A DNA stretch of 54,344 nt from Jiangella asiatica (lineage in GTDB: Bacteria > Actinomycetota > Actinomycetes > Jiangellales > Jiangellaceae): the NCBI RefSeq assembly GCF_004349065.1, contig NZ_SMKZ01000048.1, positions 1 through 54,344 of the forward strand. Direction: 5' to 3'. The position numbers were made by a program, and so were the translations under genes. Positions 33,372 to 42,617 of the stretch are shown here, in pieces. The notes under the pieces are model-generated. The model was not told where the DNA came from. It did not search any database and worked only from the letters and a program-made list of their open reading frames with translations. The number at the start of each line of letters is the position of its first letter. Positions within the stretch are counted from its first letter, which is position 1.

Positions 33372-34967
33372 GTGACCGAGAACGAGCCGTCGGTCGACGA
33401 TCGTTGCCGCGCAGCTGAGGTCATCGCCGCTATGTGCCTGGCGACAGACCTCGGCATGGCCTTTCCCTTCGAGCACGGGTTGCACGCGACGCTGATCACG
33501 ATGCGGCTCACCGATCTGCTCGACGTCGACGCGGAGACGGCGTCGCACACCTACTACCTCAGCCTTCTCATGTACGCCGGATGCACGACCGACGTCGAAG
33601 AGCATTCGCGGATCTTCGTCGGAGGTGCCACGGCCAACCTGATGCCGGTCCAGTTCGGTTCGAGGACGCAATCCCTCGGCGGAGTCGTCCGCGCGGTGTC
33701 GTCGCCGGACGGCCCGCCGCTCCGGCGGGCCTACGAGGTCGCCACCCGGCTGCCGATGGCGGCCCGCTTTCTGCGGCCACACTTCGCGGCCATCTGTGAA
33801 GTGGCGGAGATGATGGCCGAGCGGCTCGGCATGCCGCCCGCGGTACAGGGAATGTTCTTCCGCCTGACCGAGCGCTGGGACGGCAATGGAGTCCTGGGCA
33901 GAGGCACCGGCGACGACCTACCATTGCCGCTACGTATCGTTCATGTTGCGCGTGACGCCGCCAATCAACAGCTGATCGGCGGCACCGAACGCACCGCCGC
34001 GGTCATTCGGGAACGGGCGGGACATGCATTCGATCCGGACGTGGCCAACACCTTCGCCGATCACGCGGAGCAGATCCTGGCCGAATCCGAGTCCGAATCC
34101 GAAACCGCGGCCTCGGTCTGGGAGGCCACCCTCGCTGCCGAACCGAAACCTCGGCAAGCGCTCTCGGGCCCGGCGATCGACGGGGCTCTCGCCGCCATGG
34201 GCGACTTCGCCGATCTCGTCTCACCGTCGTTGACCGGCCACACCTCCGGAGTCGCCCGGCTGGCCGCCGATGCCGCGGAGCTCATGGGATTCGATGCCGC
34301 CAACGTCGGCAGGATTCGCCGAGCCGCGCTGGTGCACGACGTGGGACGAGTCGCCGTCCATCCGCGCATCTGGCTGAAGCCGGGACCGCTGACCGCCGAC
34401 GAGTGGGAGCAGGTCCGGCTGCACCCGTACCACACCGGGCGAGTCTTCTCGCGTTCGCGGTTCCTTCACGACATCGCGTCCGTCGCCTGCGCACATCACG
34501 AACGTCTCGACGGCTCGGGATACAGCCAAGGCGCCACCGCCGCGTCACTGTCCCCGCAAGCCCGCCTCCTCGCCGTCGCCGACGCCTTCCATGCCAAGAC
34601 CGAGCCCAGGCCTTATCGGCAGCCGCACTCCGCCGCCGAAGCCGCGGAGATCCTGGAACGCGACGCCAAGCAAGGAAAACTGGACCCGGGCTGCGTCGCC
34701 GCCGTGATCGAAGCCGCCGGACAGCGGGTTCGCCACCTCGAGCGGCCGGCCGGACTCACCGAGCGCGAAGTTCTGGTCATCGGTCTCATCGGCCGCGGGC
34801 TGCAGACCAAACAGGTTGCTCGACGACTGGGGATCTCGGCCAAGACGGCTGATCACCACATACAGAATGTCTATCGAAAGATCGGGGTGTCCACCCGTGC
34901 GGGCGCCACGCTTTACGCCATGCAGCACGGGCTGATGTCGTGGGGGGAATTCCCCATATCGCGGTGA
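33372..34967 (+). CDS. HD-GYP phosphohydrolase fused to LuxR-type HTH
   Basis: A 531-aa cytoplasmic regulator. Residues 1-220 form a degenerate HD-like half (EHGLHATLITMRL; LTERWDGNGVLG). Residues about 280-440 are an HD-GYP-like domain: His322-Asp323 (VHDVGRVAV), HPYHTG, His375-His376 (CAHHERLDGSGY). Residues about 458-525 are a LuxR helix-turn-helix (LTEREVLVIGLIGRGLQTKQVARRLG, then KTADHHIQNVYRKIG). HD-GYP domains usually cleave cyclic dinucleotides, so this may couple a nucleotide signal to DNA binding; inferred. It starts at GTG, 25 bp ahead of a small membrane protein. Confidence 0.88.
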   Translation: MTENEPSVDDRCRAAEVIAAMCLATDLGMAFPFEHGLHATLITMRLTDLLDVDAETASHTYYLSLLMYAGCTTDVEEHSRIFVGGATANLMPVQFGSRTQSLGGVVRAVSSPDGPPLRRAYEVATRLPMAARFLRPHFAAICEVAEMMAERLGMPPAVQGMFFRLTERWDGNGVLGRGTGDDLPLPLRIVHVARDAANQQLIGGTERTAAVIRERAGHAFDPDVANTFADHAEQILAESESESETAASVWEATLAAEPKPRQALSGPAIDGALAAMGDFADLVSPSLTGHTSGVARLAADAAELMGFDAANVGRIRRAALVHDVGRVAVHPRIWLKPGPLTADEWEQVRLHPYHTGRVFSRSRFLHDIASVACAHHERLDGSGYSQGATAASLSPQARLLAVADAFHAKTEPRPYRQPHSAAEAAEILERDAKQGKLDPGCVAAVIEAAGQRVRHLERPAGLTEREVLVIGLIGRGLQTKQVARRLGISAKTADHHIQNVYRKIGVSTRAGATLYAMQHGLMSWGEFPISR

Positions 34968-34992
34968 CGCCACAGTCCGTAGCTTTCCGGGC

Positions 34993-35418
34993 ATGTGGAA
35001 CAGCAACGGCCCGACGGCGGGGACGGCATTCGAGCGGAGCCCAGCATGGTGCCGCCTCGGGTGGGGTGCGCTCCTGAGCCTGGCCGTTTCCGCCGCGGTC
35101 GTGGCGTCCGCATCGAGCTCGGCTTCGCGCATCGGCGCACCACCCTACTGGCCGTGGCTACTGACCGGACTCCAGGTTCTGGGGCTGTGGGCGGCCGGTT
35201 CCCGACGGTGGTGGGGCTGGCTGCTCGGCGCGGCCGTCCAGCCGCCGTGGATCGCCTACGCCTTCGTCACCGGCCAGTTCGGATTCGTCCCGGGCTGCGC
35301 GATCTCCGCGACCGTCCAGGCCTACAGCTTCGCGCGCTGGAACGGCCTGGTGGACGCGGCCGGTGCTCGTCCAGCCGTCAACCCGACCACGGATCACCTC
35401 GAGGAGGTAGCACCATGA
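34993..35418 (+). CDS. Small multi-pass membrane protein, unknown function
   Basis: A 141-aa protein with about four hydrophobic segments (around residues 27-45, 52-68, 72-92 and 96-112), rich in Trp (PYWPWLL, RRWWGWLLG, PPWIAYAF). The C-terminus is short and acidic. No family is recognised. Its stop overlaps the start of the flavin monooxygenase gene (ATGA), so the two are translationally coupled, and both probably belong to a unit with the HD-GYP/LuxR gene 25 bp upstream. Confidence 0.65.
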   Translation: MWNSNGPTAGTAFERSPAWCRLGWGALLSLAVSAAVVASASSSASRIGAPPYWPWLLTGLQVLGLWAAGSRRWWGWLLGAAVQPPWIAYAFVTGQFGFVPGCAISATVQAYSFARWNGLVDAAGARPAVNPTTDHLEEVAP

Positions 35419-36539
35419 GCTCGCAACCAGCCGCATCGATCAACACCGTCGTCATCGGTGGTGGTCAGGCAGGGCTTTCTGTCGGATACCACTTGGCACG
35501 GCGCGGCATCCCGTTCGTCATCGTCGACGCTCACGAACGGATCGGCGACGCCTGGCGCACGCGATGGGACTCCCTTCGGCTCTTCACACCGAACCGACTC
35601 AACGGTCTCGATGGCATGCCGTTTCCGGCTCCCGGTCATTCGTTCGCCACGAAGGACGCGATGGCCGACTACCTGGAGTCCTACGCCGCACGGTTCGAGC
35701 TACCGGTCCGGACGGGCGTACGCGTCGACGGGCTACGACGGAACGGCGACCGCTTCCTGGTCACCGCGGGCGACCAGCGGTTCGACGCCGGCAACGTGGT
35801 CGTCGCCATGTCGTCGTGGCAGAGACCCGAGCGACCGGCGTTCACCCCCGCACTCGACCCCGGCATCGTCCAGCTCCATTCGAGTGAGTACCGCAACCCG
35901 TCGCAGCTTCGAGCCGGCGGGGTGCTCATCGTCGGCGGCGGCAACTCCGGTGCCGAGATCGCCCACGAGATCTGCCGAGATCACCAGGTGTGGCTGGCTG
36001 GTCCGCGTGTCAGCCAAGTACCGTTCCGCCCCGAGTCCGCCGTGGGCCGAGCGCTGATGCCGTTCGTCGGTCGCGTGGTCTTCCACCGCATCCTGACGAC
36101 CAGCACCCCGATGGGCAGGAGGTTCCACGCCAAGCACCGCTTCCAGGCCGAACCGTTGCTCCGCGTCAAGTCCAAGGACCTGGCGTCTGCCGGGGTGAAG
36201 CGGGTCGGCCGGGTCACCGGCGTCAAGGACGGTCTGCCGATGACGGACGACGGAACCCCCATCGACGCGGCCAACGTCATCTGGTGCACTGGATACGAGC
36301 CCGGATTCTCCTGGATCGACCTGCCCATCTTCGAGAACGGGCTACCGCGACAGGTCCGTGGCGTCGTCGAGGGCGAGCCGGGTCTCTACTTCGTGGGACT
36401 GAAGCTCCTCTACGCGGTGTCGTCGTCACAGATTCACGGCGTCGGCCGCGATGCGGCCAGAGTGGTGAATGCCATCGTCGCCCGAACGGCGCCCGCCTCC
36501 CGGGACGCGCGGTTCATCGAGGCCATGGCCGCGGGCTGA
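35415..36539 (+). CDS. Flavoprotein monooxygenase, FMO/BVMO-like
   Basis: A 374-aa flavoprotein. The FAD motif is VVIGGGQAGLSVGYHLARRG near residue 10; the NADPH motif is VLIVGGGNSGAEIAHEICRD around residue 172; ATG-like YxxCTGY is seen as IWCTGYEPGF. Length is typical of the short CzcO/TrkA-like FAD oxidoreductase group. It hydroxylates or oxidises a small molecule with NADPH and oxygen. GAGGAGG lies ahead of its ATG. It is coupled to the small membrane protein upstream; the substrate is unknown. Confidence 0.88.
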   Translation: MSSQPAASINTVVIGGGQAGLSVGYHLARRGIPFVIVDAHERIGDAWRTRWDSLRLFTPNRLNGLDGMPFPAPGHSFATKDAMADYLESYAARFELPVRTGVRVDGLRRNGDRFLVTAGDQRFDAGNVVVAMSSWQRPERPAFTPALDPGIVQLHSSEYRNPSQLRAGGVLIVGGGNSGAEIAHEICRDHQVWLAGPRVSQVPFRPESAVGRALMPFVGRVVFHRILTTSTPMGRRFHAKHRFQAEPLLRVKSKDLASAGVKRVGRVTGVKDGLPMTDDGTPIDAANVIWCTGYEPGFSWIDLPIFENGLPRQVRGVVEGEPGLYFVGLKLLYAVSSSQIHGVGRDAARVVNAIVARTAPASRDARFIEAMAAG

Positions 36540-36576
36540 GCTTCGGAACCGGTGCCGCTGCACCGTGCTCGCCCCG

Positions 36577-36595
36577 GCGGGCCGTGGCTGCCCGC
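36577..36595 (+). terminator. Possible intrinsic terminator
   Basis: GCGGGC and GCCCGC form a 6-bp GC stem with a 7-base loop 37 bp after the monooxygenase stop. No T tract follows, so this is a weak call. Confidence 0.35.
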
Positions 36596-36672
36596 ACGTC
36601 TCCGTTCGCGCCCATCTGGATCAACGAGATGTGAACTGAGTCACGGCCGTTCATGGGGCGGCAGGGTGTCTC

Positions 36673-36703
36673 GTCTTCGTTCGTGGGCACAACGAACGGA
36701 GAC
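36673..36703 (+). promoter_or_regulatory. Hairpin covering the epimerase ribosome binding site
   Basis: Arms GTCTTCGTTCGT (36673-36684) and ACGAACGGAGAC (36692-36703) pair over 12 bp with one G-T wobble and a 7-base loop. The right arm contains the GGAG motif of the gene starting at 36707, so the folded RNA would hide it. It could instead be a protein operator (CGTTCGT-N7-ACGAACG). Confidence 0.55.
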
Positions 36704-36706
36704 GTG

Positions 36707-37651
36707 ATGAGGATCTTCATCGCCGGAGCATCCGGCGCGATCGGCAGGCACCTCGTACCTCAGCTCGTGGCGCGCGGCCACGAGGTGGTCGGCACCACCC
36801 GCTCGGCGGCCAAGACCGGCGCGCTGCGCGCGCTCGGCGCCGAGCCGGTCATCGTCGACGCGCTCGACCCGGACTCGGTGGCCGACGTGGTGGCCAGGGC
36901 CGAGCCCGAGGTGATCGTCCATCAGCTCACCGCGCTGAGCGGACCGGCGGACTTCCGGCACGCGAAGAAGATGGCGGCCGCCACCAACCGGCTGCGAACC
37001 GTCGGCACCGATCACCTGCTGGCCGCCGCGCGCGCCGTCGGCGTCCGCAGGTTCGTGGCGCAGAGCAACGCTCTGTGGATGGAACGTGCCGGCGGGCCGG
37101 TCGCCGACGAGGACGGCAGGCTCGAGCCGAACCCGCCCAAGGACATGGAGGAGTCGGTGGCCGCGCTGCGCCACCTGGAGGAGACGGTGACCAGCATCAG
37201 CTGGGCCGACGGCATCGCGATTCGCTACGGTGCGTTCTACGGTGCCGGCACCGACATCAGCGCCGCGCCGGACGCCGTCATGGCCGGCCTGATCCGCAAG
37301 CGGAGGTTCCCGATCATCGGCGACGGCGGCGGCGTGTGGTCGCTGATCCACATCACCGATGCCGCGTCGGCCACGGTCGCGGCCATCGAACGCGGCAAGC
37401 CCGGCATCTATCACGTCGCCGACGACGACCCGGCGCCCGTGCGCGACTGGCTGCCGGACCTGGCCCGCGCGCTCGGCGGCGGACCGCCCCGCCGGGTACC
37501 CGCCTGGCTGGTGCGCCTGGTGGCCGGCAAGGGCCCGGTGAACCTGATGACGCAGGCCCGCGGGATCGCCACCGGAAAGACCAAGCGCGAGCTGGACTGG
37601 ACGCCGTCGTACCCTAGCTGGCGCACGGGTTTCACCGAGGGAATGAGCTAG
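36707..37651 (+). CDS. NAD(P)-dependent epimerase/dehydratase (ECF41 partner)
   Basis: A 314-aa extended-SDR protein. The cofactor motif is GASGAIGRHL at about residues 7-16, and the Rossmann core continues through VIVHQLTAL and FVAQSNALW. IRYGAFYGAGTDIS is typical of epimerase-family members; the canonical Tyr-x3-Lys is not evident. It ends 6 bp before an ECF41 sigma factor gene. ECF41 factors usually sit beside a carboxymuconolactone decarboxylase, oxidoreductase or epimerase gene that they control, so this is its likely target. The ATG at 36707 follows GGAG within a hairpin. Confidence 0.87.
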   Translation: MRIFIAGASGAIGRHLVPQLVARGHEVVGTTRSAAKTGALRALGAEPVIVDALDPDSVADVVARAEPEVIVHQLTALSGPADFRHAKKMAAATNRLRTVGTDHLLAAARAVGVRRFVAQSNALWMERAGGPVADEDGRLEPNPPKDMEESVAALRHLEETVTSISWADGIAIRYGAFYGAGTDISAAPDAVMAGLIRKRRFPIIGDGGGVWSLIHITDAASATVAAIERGKPGIYHVADDDPAPVRDWLPDLARALGGGPPRRVPAWLVRLVAGKGPVNLMTQARGIATGKTKRELDWTPSYPSWRTGFTEGMS

Positions 37652-37657
37652 GCCGAC

Positions 37658-38575
37658 ATGTCCGCCTCGGATCACTACGAGGAGCTGCGGCCGCGGGCGT
37701 TCGCCATCGCCTACCGGATGCTCGGCAGCGTCAGCGAGGCCGAGGACGTGGTGCAGGAGGCGTTCCTGCGGCTGCACCAGACCCTGCGGCGGGACGAGCG
37801 GATTGCGTCGCCGCGGGCCTACATCGCCACGCTGGTCACTCGGCTGGCCATCGACCAGCTGCGCTCGGCCCGGGCACGGCGGGAGCGGTATGCCGGCGAG
37901 TGGATACCGGAACCACTGGTCACCGATCCTTCCCCGGCCGACCACGCCGAGACGGCAGACTCGCTGTCGTTGGCCTTCCTGGTGCTGCTGGAGAACCTGA
38001 CGCCGCAGCAGCGGGCCGCGTTCCTGCTGCGCGAGGTGTTCGAGTACCCGTATCCGGAGGTCGCCGAGATCATCGGCACCAACGTGGACAGCACCCGGCA
38101 CCTGGTCGCACGGGCACGCGATCACGTCCAGGAGCGGCGGCCGCGCTACCACGCCTCTCGGCGGCAGCGACAGGAGCTGGCTCGGCGCTTCTTCGCCGCC
38201 GCCAGGCAAGGCGACCTGCCCGGGCTGGAGGCCCTGCTGGCACAGGACGTGACACTCCACGCCGACGGCGGCGGGAAGGTGCCGGCCCTGGCCCGGCCCA
38301 TCGACGGCCGGGAGCGCGTCGTCCGGACCTTCTCGGCCGGGATGTCCATGTTCGCGCGCTTCGATGTGCGCGTCCAGGTCACCGAGGTCAACGGCCAGCC
38401 CGGCGCGTTGGCGATCGACGCGCAGGACCGCCTGGTCGGCGTGATGGCACTGGACATCGCCGACGGCCGCGTCCAGGCCATTCACTCCGTCGCCAACCCC
38501 GACAAGCTTCAGCACGTCCGACTCGGCTCCCTTCTGCCCCAGGCCGCCGCCTCGGCGCCGACGTCTGACCCGTGA
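37658..38575 (+). CDS. sigJ: ECF41/SigJ-type sigma factor with SnoaL-like C-terminus
   Basis: A 305-aa ECF sigma factor. Region 2 lies at about residues 8-75 (AYRMLGSVSEAEDVVQEAFLR), and region 4 at about 115-165 (LTPQQRAAFLLREVFEYPYPEVAEIIGT). The extra C-terminal SnoaL-like domain (about 170-295) carries the two ECF41 hallmarks DGGGK and NPDKL. In this family the extension acts as a built-in regulator, so no anti-sigma gene is needed. The ATG is 6 bp from the epimerase stop. Gene symbol given by family usage only. Confidence 0.92.
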   Translation: MSASDHYEELRPRAFAIAYRMLGSVSEAEDVVQEAFLRLHQTLRRDERIASPRAYIATLVTRLAIDQLRSARARRERYAGEWIPEPLVTDPSPADHAETADSLSLAFLVLLENLTPQQRAAFLLREVFEYPYPEVAEIIGTNVDSTRHLVARARDHVQERRPRYHASRRQRQELARRFFAAARQGDLPGLEALLAQDVTLHADGGGKVPALARPIDGRERVVRTFSAGMSMFARFDVRVQVTEVNGQPGALAIDAQDRLVGVMALDIADGRVQAIHSVANPDKLQHVRLGSLLPQAAASAPTSDP

Positions 38576-38595
38576 AGGGTGGGTGCGACTTGGAC

Positions 38596-40008
38596 TCACA
38601 TGTTGATCATGTGACCGGCGATGCCGTGGATGGCCTCCTTGACCGCTTCGGAGAGGGTCGGGTGGGCGTGGATATTGCGTGCGACCTCGTCGGCGGTGAG
38701 GTCCCAGAGCTGGGCGAGGGTGAGCTCGGGCAGGAGCTCGGTGACGTCCGGGCCGATCAGGTGGGCGCCGAGGAGCTCGTTGTGCCCGGCGTCGGCGACG
38801 ATCTTGACGAAGCCGACGGGCTCGCCGAGGCCGTGGGCCTTGCCGTTGGCCATGAAGGGGAACTTCGCGACCTTGACCTCGTGGCCGAGCTTCTTCGCCT
38901 GCTCCTCGGTGTAGCCGAAGCTGGCGACCTGCGGCTGGCAGTACGTCGCGCGCGGGATCATGTCGTAGTCGATCGGCATGGTCTCGGCGCCGGCGATGGT
39001 CTCGGCGGCGACGACGGCCATGGCCTCGGCCGCGTGGGCCAGCAGGAGCTTGCCGGTGACGTCGCCGATCGCGTAGATGCTGGGCACGCTGGTGCGCAGG
39101 TACTCGTCGACCTGGATGGCGCCGCGCTCGGTCACCGTGACGCCGGCCTTGTCCAGGCCGTAGCCCTCGACGCGCGGGGCGAAGCCGATGGCCTGCAGGA
39201 CCTTGTCGGCCTCGAGGACCTCCTGCTTGTCGCCAGTTGTCACGGTCACGCGAACGGGGTTACCAGGGTTGCCGCTGTCGTCGATGGAGTCGACCCGGGT
39301 GGACGTGCGCACGTCCACCCCGAGCTTCTTGTACTGGCGGGCCAGCTCCTTGGAGACCTCGGGGTCCTCCAGCGGCAGCATGCGGTCGAGGAACTCGACG
39401 ACGGTGACGTCGACGCCGTAGTTGGCCAGGACGTAGGCGAACTCGACACCGATGGCGCCCGCGCCGGCGATGATGATGCTGCCGGGCAGCTCGCTCTCGA
39501 GGATCTGCTCCTCGTAGGTGACGACGCGCTCGCTGAGCTGGGTGCCGGGCAACAGCCGGGTCGCGGCGCCGGCGGCGATGATGCAGTGGTCGAACGTGAC
39601 CGTGTCGGTGCCGCCGTCGTTCAGCTTGACCTCGAGGGTGTTGGCGTCGGTGAACGTGCCCCACCCGTCGATCTCGGTGATGCCGTTCTTCTTCATCAGG
39701 TAGTGGATGCCCTTGACCCGGCCGTCGGCGACCGTGCGGCTGCGCTCGTACGCCTTCGAGTAGTCCGCCGTGATCTCGCCCTCGATGGTGATGCCGAAGG
39801 TCTTCTGGGCCTCGTTCTTGATGATGTGGGTGAGCTCCGCGTTGCGCAGCAGCGCCTTACTCGGGATACACCCCACGTTGAGGCAGACCCCGCCCCAGTA
39901 CTTGGCCTCGACGACGGCCACCGACTTGCCCAGCTGGGCCGCCCGGACGGCCGCGGTGTACCCGCCGGGTCCGGCACCCAGGACGACGACATCGAAGTGC
40001 GCACTCAT
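38596..40008 (-). CDS. lpdA: Dihydrolipoyl dehydrogenase
   Basis: A 470-aa flavoprotein disulfide reductase, the E3 component of 2-oxoacid dehydrogenase complexes. FAD motif [15 protein letters not shown], redox pair Cys42/Cys47 ([13 protein letters not shown]), NAD motif [13 protein letters not shown], and the C-terminal [13 protein letters not shown] with the catalytic His-Glu are all present. The ATG at 40008 gives [11 protein letters not shown]; a start eight codons upstream lacks support. It oxidises dihydrolipoamide with NAD. It stands alone between the sigma factor and nucS. Confidence 0.95.
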   Translation of the reverse strand: MSAHFDVVVLGAGPGGYTAAVRAAQLGKSVAVVEAKYWGGVCLNVGCIPSKALLRNAELTHIIKNEAQKTFGITIEGEITADYSKAYERSRTVADGRVKGIHYLMKKNGITEIDGWGTFTDANTLEVKLNDGGTDTVTFDHCIIAAGAATRLLPGTQLSERVVTYEEQILESELPGSIIIAGAGAIGVEFAYVLANYGVDVTVVEFLDRMLPLEDPEVSKELARQYKKLGVDVRTSTRVDSIDDSGNPGNPVRVTVTTGDKQEVLEADKVLQAIGFAPRVEGYGLDKAGVTVTERGAIQVDEYLRTSVPSIYAIGDVTGKLLLAHAAEAMAVVAAETIAGAETMPIDYDMIPRATYCQPQVASFGYTEEQAKKLGHEVKVAKFPFMANGKAHGLGEPVGFVKIVADAGHNELLGAHLIGPDVTELLPELTLAQLWDLTADEVARNIHAHPTLSEAVKEAIHGIAGHMINM

Positions 40009-40099
40009 GATGCACAGCCTAGATGGACCCACCCCTCGCGACGGTGTGAGCTGGCCGACTCTTGGGTGAGCCAGACCACGGCGACGACGAAGGACCGGG

Positions 40100-40795
40100 T
40101 CAGAACAGCCGCGTGCTCGGGTCGTCGACCCCGCGCAAGGCGTCGTAGTCGACGGTGAGGCAGGTGATGCCGCGATCGACGGCGAGCGTGCGGGCCTGCG
40201 GCTTGATCTCCTGCGCGGCGAACACGCCCCGGACCGGTGCGAGCAGCGGGTCGCGGTTGAGCAGCTCCAGGTAGCGGGTCAGCTGCTCGACGCCGTCGAT
40301 CTCGCCGCGCCGCTTCACCTCGACGGCGACGGCGACACCTTCGTCGTCGCGGCACAACAGGTCGACAGGGCCGATGGGCGTCGGGTACTCGCGCCGGACC
40401 AGCCGCCACCCGGCGCCGAACGTCTCGACCTGATCGGCCAGCAGCACCTGGAGGTGCGCCTCGACCCCGTCCTTGACCAGCCCGGGGTCGACGCCGAGGT
40501 CATGGCTGGAGTCGTGGGCGACCTCGTGCAGCCGCACGACGAGGCGGTCGTCGGTCTTGCCGTTCTGCACGGTCCACACCGCCGTGACGCCGTCGGCCCG
40601 CTCGGCGTCGTCGGGCTCGGCGACGGTGAGGGTGCACGGCGGGCTCATCCAGTTCAGCGGCTTGTACGAGCCGCCGTCGGAGTGCACGAGCACACTGCCG
40701 TCCGCCTTGACCATGATCAGTCTGGTGGCGAGGGGCAGGTGAGCGGTCAGCCGGCCGGCGTAGTCCACGCTGCAGGTGGCGATGACAAGCCTGAT
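40100..40795 (-). CDS. nucS: Mismatch-specific endonuclease NucS, ATC start proposed
   Basis: A 231-aa NucS/EndoMS, the actinobacterial mismatch-repair nuclease. The N-terminal DNA-binding region ([31 protein letters not shown]) and C-terminal nuclease domain ([31 protein letters not shown], with Asp, Glu and the E-V-K core) are intact. Homologues begin M-R-L-V-I-A; here that Met codon is ATC (40795-40793), with GGAGGT five bases upstream. The only in-frame standard start is TTG at 40828, which has no ribosome binding site and adds 11 residues. No in-frame GTG or ATG precedes the conserved domain. Confidence 0.88.
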   Translation of the reverse strand: MRLVIATCSVDYAGRLTAHLPLATRLIMVKADGSVLVHSDGGSYKPLNWMSPPCTLTVAEPDDAERADGVTAVWTVQNGKTDDRLVVRLHEVAHDSSHDLGVDPGLVKDGVEAHLQVLLADQVETFGAGWRLVRREYPTPIGPVDLLCRDDEGVAVAVEVKRRGEIDGVEQLTRYLELLNRDPLLAPVRGVFAAQEIKPQARTLAVDRGITCLTVDYDALRGVDDPSTRLF

Positions 40796-40910
40796 GCCAC
40801 ACCTCCGGGGTCGCGGTCTTCGCCGCAACTGTAGACGGCTCCTGGTGACGACCCGACCGCCACGCCGTAGTCAGAACCCTAGGAGGGTGATCGCGGGCGC
40901 CAGCCGGTCT

Positions 40911-42584
40911 TCACGCGGTCAGCGCGGCGGCCAAGGCATCGTGCTGGGTCAGGAACCAGGCGTGGCTGCGCTTGATGTTGTCGCCGGCACCGTCGGCCCA
41001 CATGCGCGCCCAGCCGCCGCCGTCGCGCTCGGCCCGGAACTTCATGGTGTGCCACGTGCGGGCGAACCGGCGGTCGACGACGGCGAGCAGGTCGCGACGC
41101 TGGTCGGCGTCGAGTCCGTAGGCGTCTGCGAAGGCCCGCATGCGGTGCCCGGGGTCGGCGTCGCGCAGGGCGGGGTCGCGGTCGTCGGGAGCACTGAGCG
41201 GCGCCCAGTAGCGCAACGTCGTGGCGACGTCGAGCAACCGCGTCGTCGGGCCGGCGAGGTCGAAGTCGACGATCCCGACCGGGCGGCCGTCGACGAAGAT
41301 CGTGTTCTCGAAGGTGATGTCGTTGTGGCCGACGACGTCGTCGGTGCCGGGATCGAACGGCGGCGGCACGCCGGAGATCTCGGCCGGCCGGGGCCAGGCG
41401 ACGCCGTCGGGCAGCGGTACCTCGGCGGACAGGTCGTGGAGCCGGCGCTGGATACGGGCGACCTCGCGCAGCGCGTCGTCGGTGACGGCCCACGGCGCGA
41501 GCGGCCGGCCGCCCATCTCGCCGTCGAGATAGGTGAGGATCTCCCGACCCTGCGCGTCGAAGCCGAGGAAGCGCGGCGCGTGCGGGAACCCGGCTTCCTC
41601 GAGGTGACGGAGGTAGGCGTGGATCGCGGGCGCGCCGTCGGCGGGGCGCCGGCGGACGGTGCCGCCGCGTCGGACCACGCCGTCGCTGACGTCGCCGCCG
41701 AGCAGCGGGGTCTCGACGACGCCGTCCAGAGCGTCGGCGACCTCGTCCAGGAAGGCGTCGACGGCGGCGCGGAACTCCGCCGGCCGCTCCAGCCACGGGA
41801 AATGCCCGCAGTGGTCGAGGACGGCGACGCGGCCGGCCGGGAACAACTCGCTCACCGCCCGGACCGGGGCGACGCCGGTGGTGGCGTCCTCGGCTCCGGC
41901 GACGACGAGGGTGGGCGCGGCGACGGCGCGCAGGCGCTGAGCGAGGTCGTCGGGTGGCGGGACGCTGAAGTAGGCGCGGTTGGCGGCGAGGAACCACCGG
42001 CCGCGGCGCACGTGCTCGGCGTAGGCCGGGGTCCAGGTGGCGAACGCGGTCGGGGACATCACCTGCTGCCAGGCGTAGAACCCCTCGTCGGTCAGCTCGG
42101 CGGGGCCGGCCTCCAGCGCGGCGAGGGCGGCGTCGAACGCGGGCTCACCGCGTCTGCGCTCGACGATCGCGTCGGCGTCGGACGGGACGTCGACCAGGTA
42201 CGCCGTCGGCGGGGTGATCAGGATCAGCGCCGCGACGCGGTCCGGATACTGCGCGGCGTACGAGACGGCCAGCCGGGTACCGGCGGAGTGACCGGCGAGG
42301 ACGACGCGGTCCACCCCGAGGTGGCGGCGCAGCGCCTCGACGTCGTCGGCCTGGCGCCAGTAGGAACCGGCTGGTGGTTCGTCGGGCGCCGGAGACTCGC
42401 CGACGCCGCGCAGGTGCGGCACCACGAGCGGGTGCTTCTCGGCCAGCCCGGCGAGGTCGCCCAGGTAGGCAGGGTGCTGGGCGGCTCCCCCGGCCAGCAC
42501 GACGATGGGAGCGCCGGCGCCGGCGTCGGTGGACAGCTCGTCGTAGTGCAGGCGCGCGTCATCGGCGGCGAGATAGGTGGGCAT
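40911..42584 (-). CDS. Alpha/beta hydrolase fused to aminoglycoside-phosphotransferase-like kinase
   Basis: A 557-aa two-domain protein. Residues about 1-275 are an alpha/beta hydrolase (VVLAGGAAQHPAYL; nucleophile LAGHSAGT; acid in AGAEDATT; His in DHCGHFPWLERP). Residues about 290-557 are an APH-fold kinase (ETPLLGGDVSDGVVRRG; catalytic loop VGHNDITFENTIF; metal Asp in GIVDFDLAGP). Both active sites look complete. They usually occur as separate proteins, so this is a fusion that may act on and phosphorylate the same molecule. The ATG at 42584 starts the hydrolase; no strong ribosome binding site. Confidence 0.85.
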   Translation of the reverse strand: MPTYLAADDARLHYDELSTDAGAGAPIVVLAGGAAQHPAYLGDLAGLAEKHPLVVPHLRGVGESPAPDEPPAGSYWRQADDVEALRRHLGVDRVVLAGHSAGTRLAVSYAAQYPDRVAALILITPPTAYLVDVPSDADAIVERRRGEPAFDAALAALEAGPAELTDEGFYAWQQVMSPTAFATWTPAYAEHVRRGRWFLAANRAYFSVPPPDDLAQRLRAVAAPTLVVAGAEDATTGVAPVRAVSELFPAGRVAVLDHCGHFPWLERPAEFRAAVDAFLDEVADALDGVVETPLLGGDVSDGVVRRGGTVRRRPADGAPAIHAYLRHLEEAGFPHAPRFLGFDAQGREILTYLDGEMGGRPLAPWAVTDDALREVARIQRRLHDLSAEVPLPDGVAWPRPAEISGVPPPFDPGTDDVVGHNDITFENTIFVDGRPVGIVDFDLAGPTTRLLDVATTLRYWAPLSAPDDRDPALRDADPGHRMRAFADAYGLDADQRRDLLAVVDRRFARTWHTMKFRAERDGGGWARMWADGAGDNIKRSHAWFLTQHDALAAALTA

Positions 42585-42617
42585 TGACTGACGGTACGCC
42601 AGAGAGCGTTGCCAGTT

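Noticed and set aside
36637-36675. Possible ECF41 promoter (TGAGTCACGG and CGTC) before the epimerase
   Set aside because: The two elements are 27 bp apart, far longer than the spacing I recall for ECF41 promoters, and the first is a poor match.
38597-38615. CACATG-TTGATCATGTG near the lpdA stop, resembling the TGATCA repeat families
   Set aside because: It encodes the conserved C-terminus of dihydrolipoyl dehydrogenase and lacks the rest of either palindrome.
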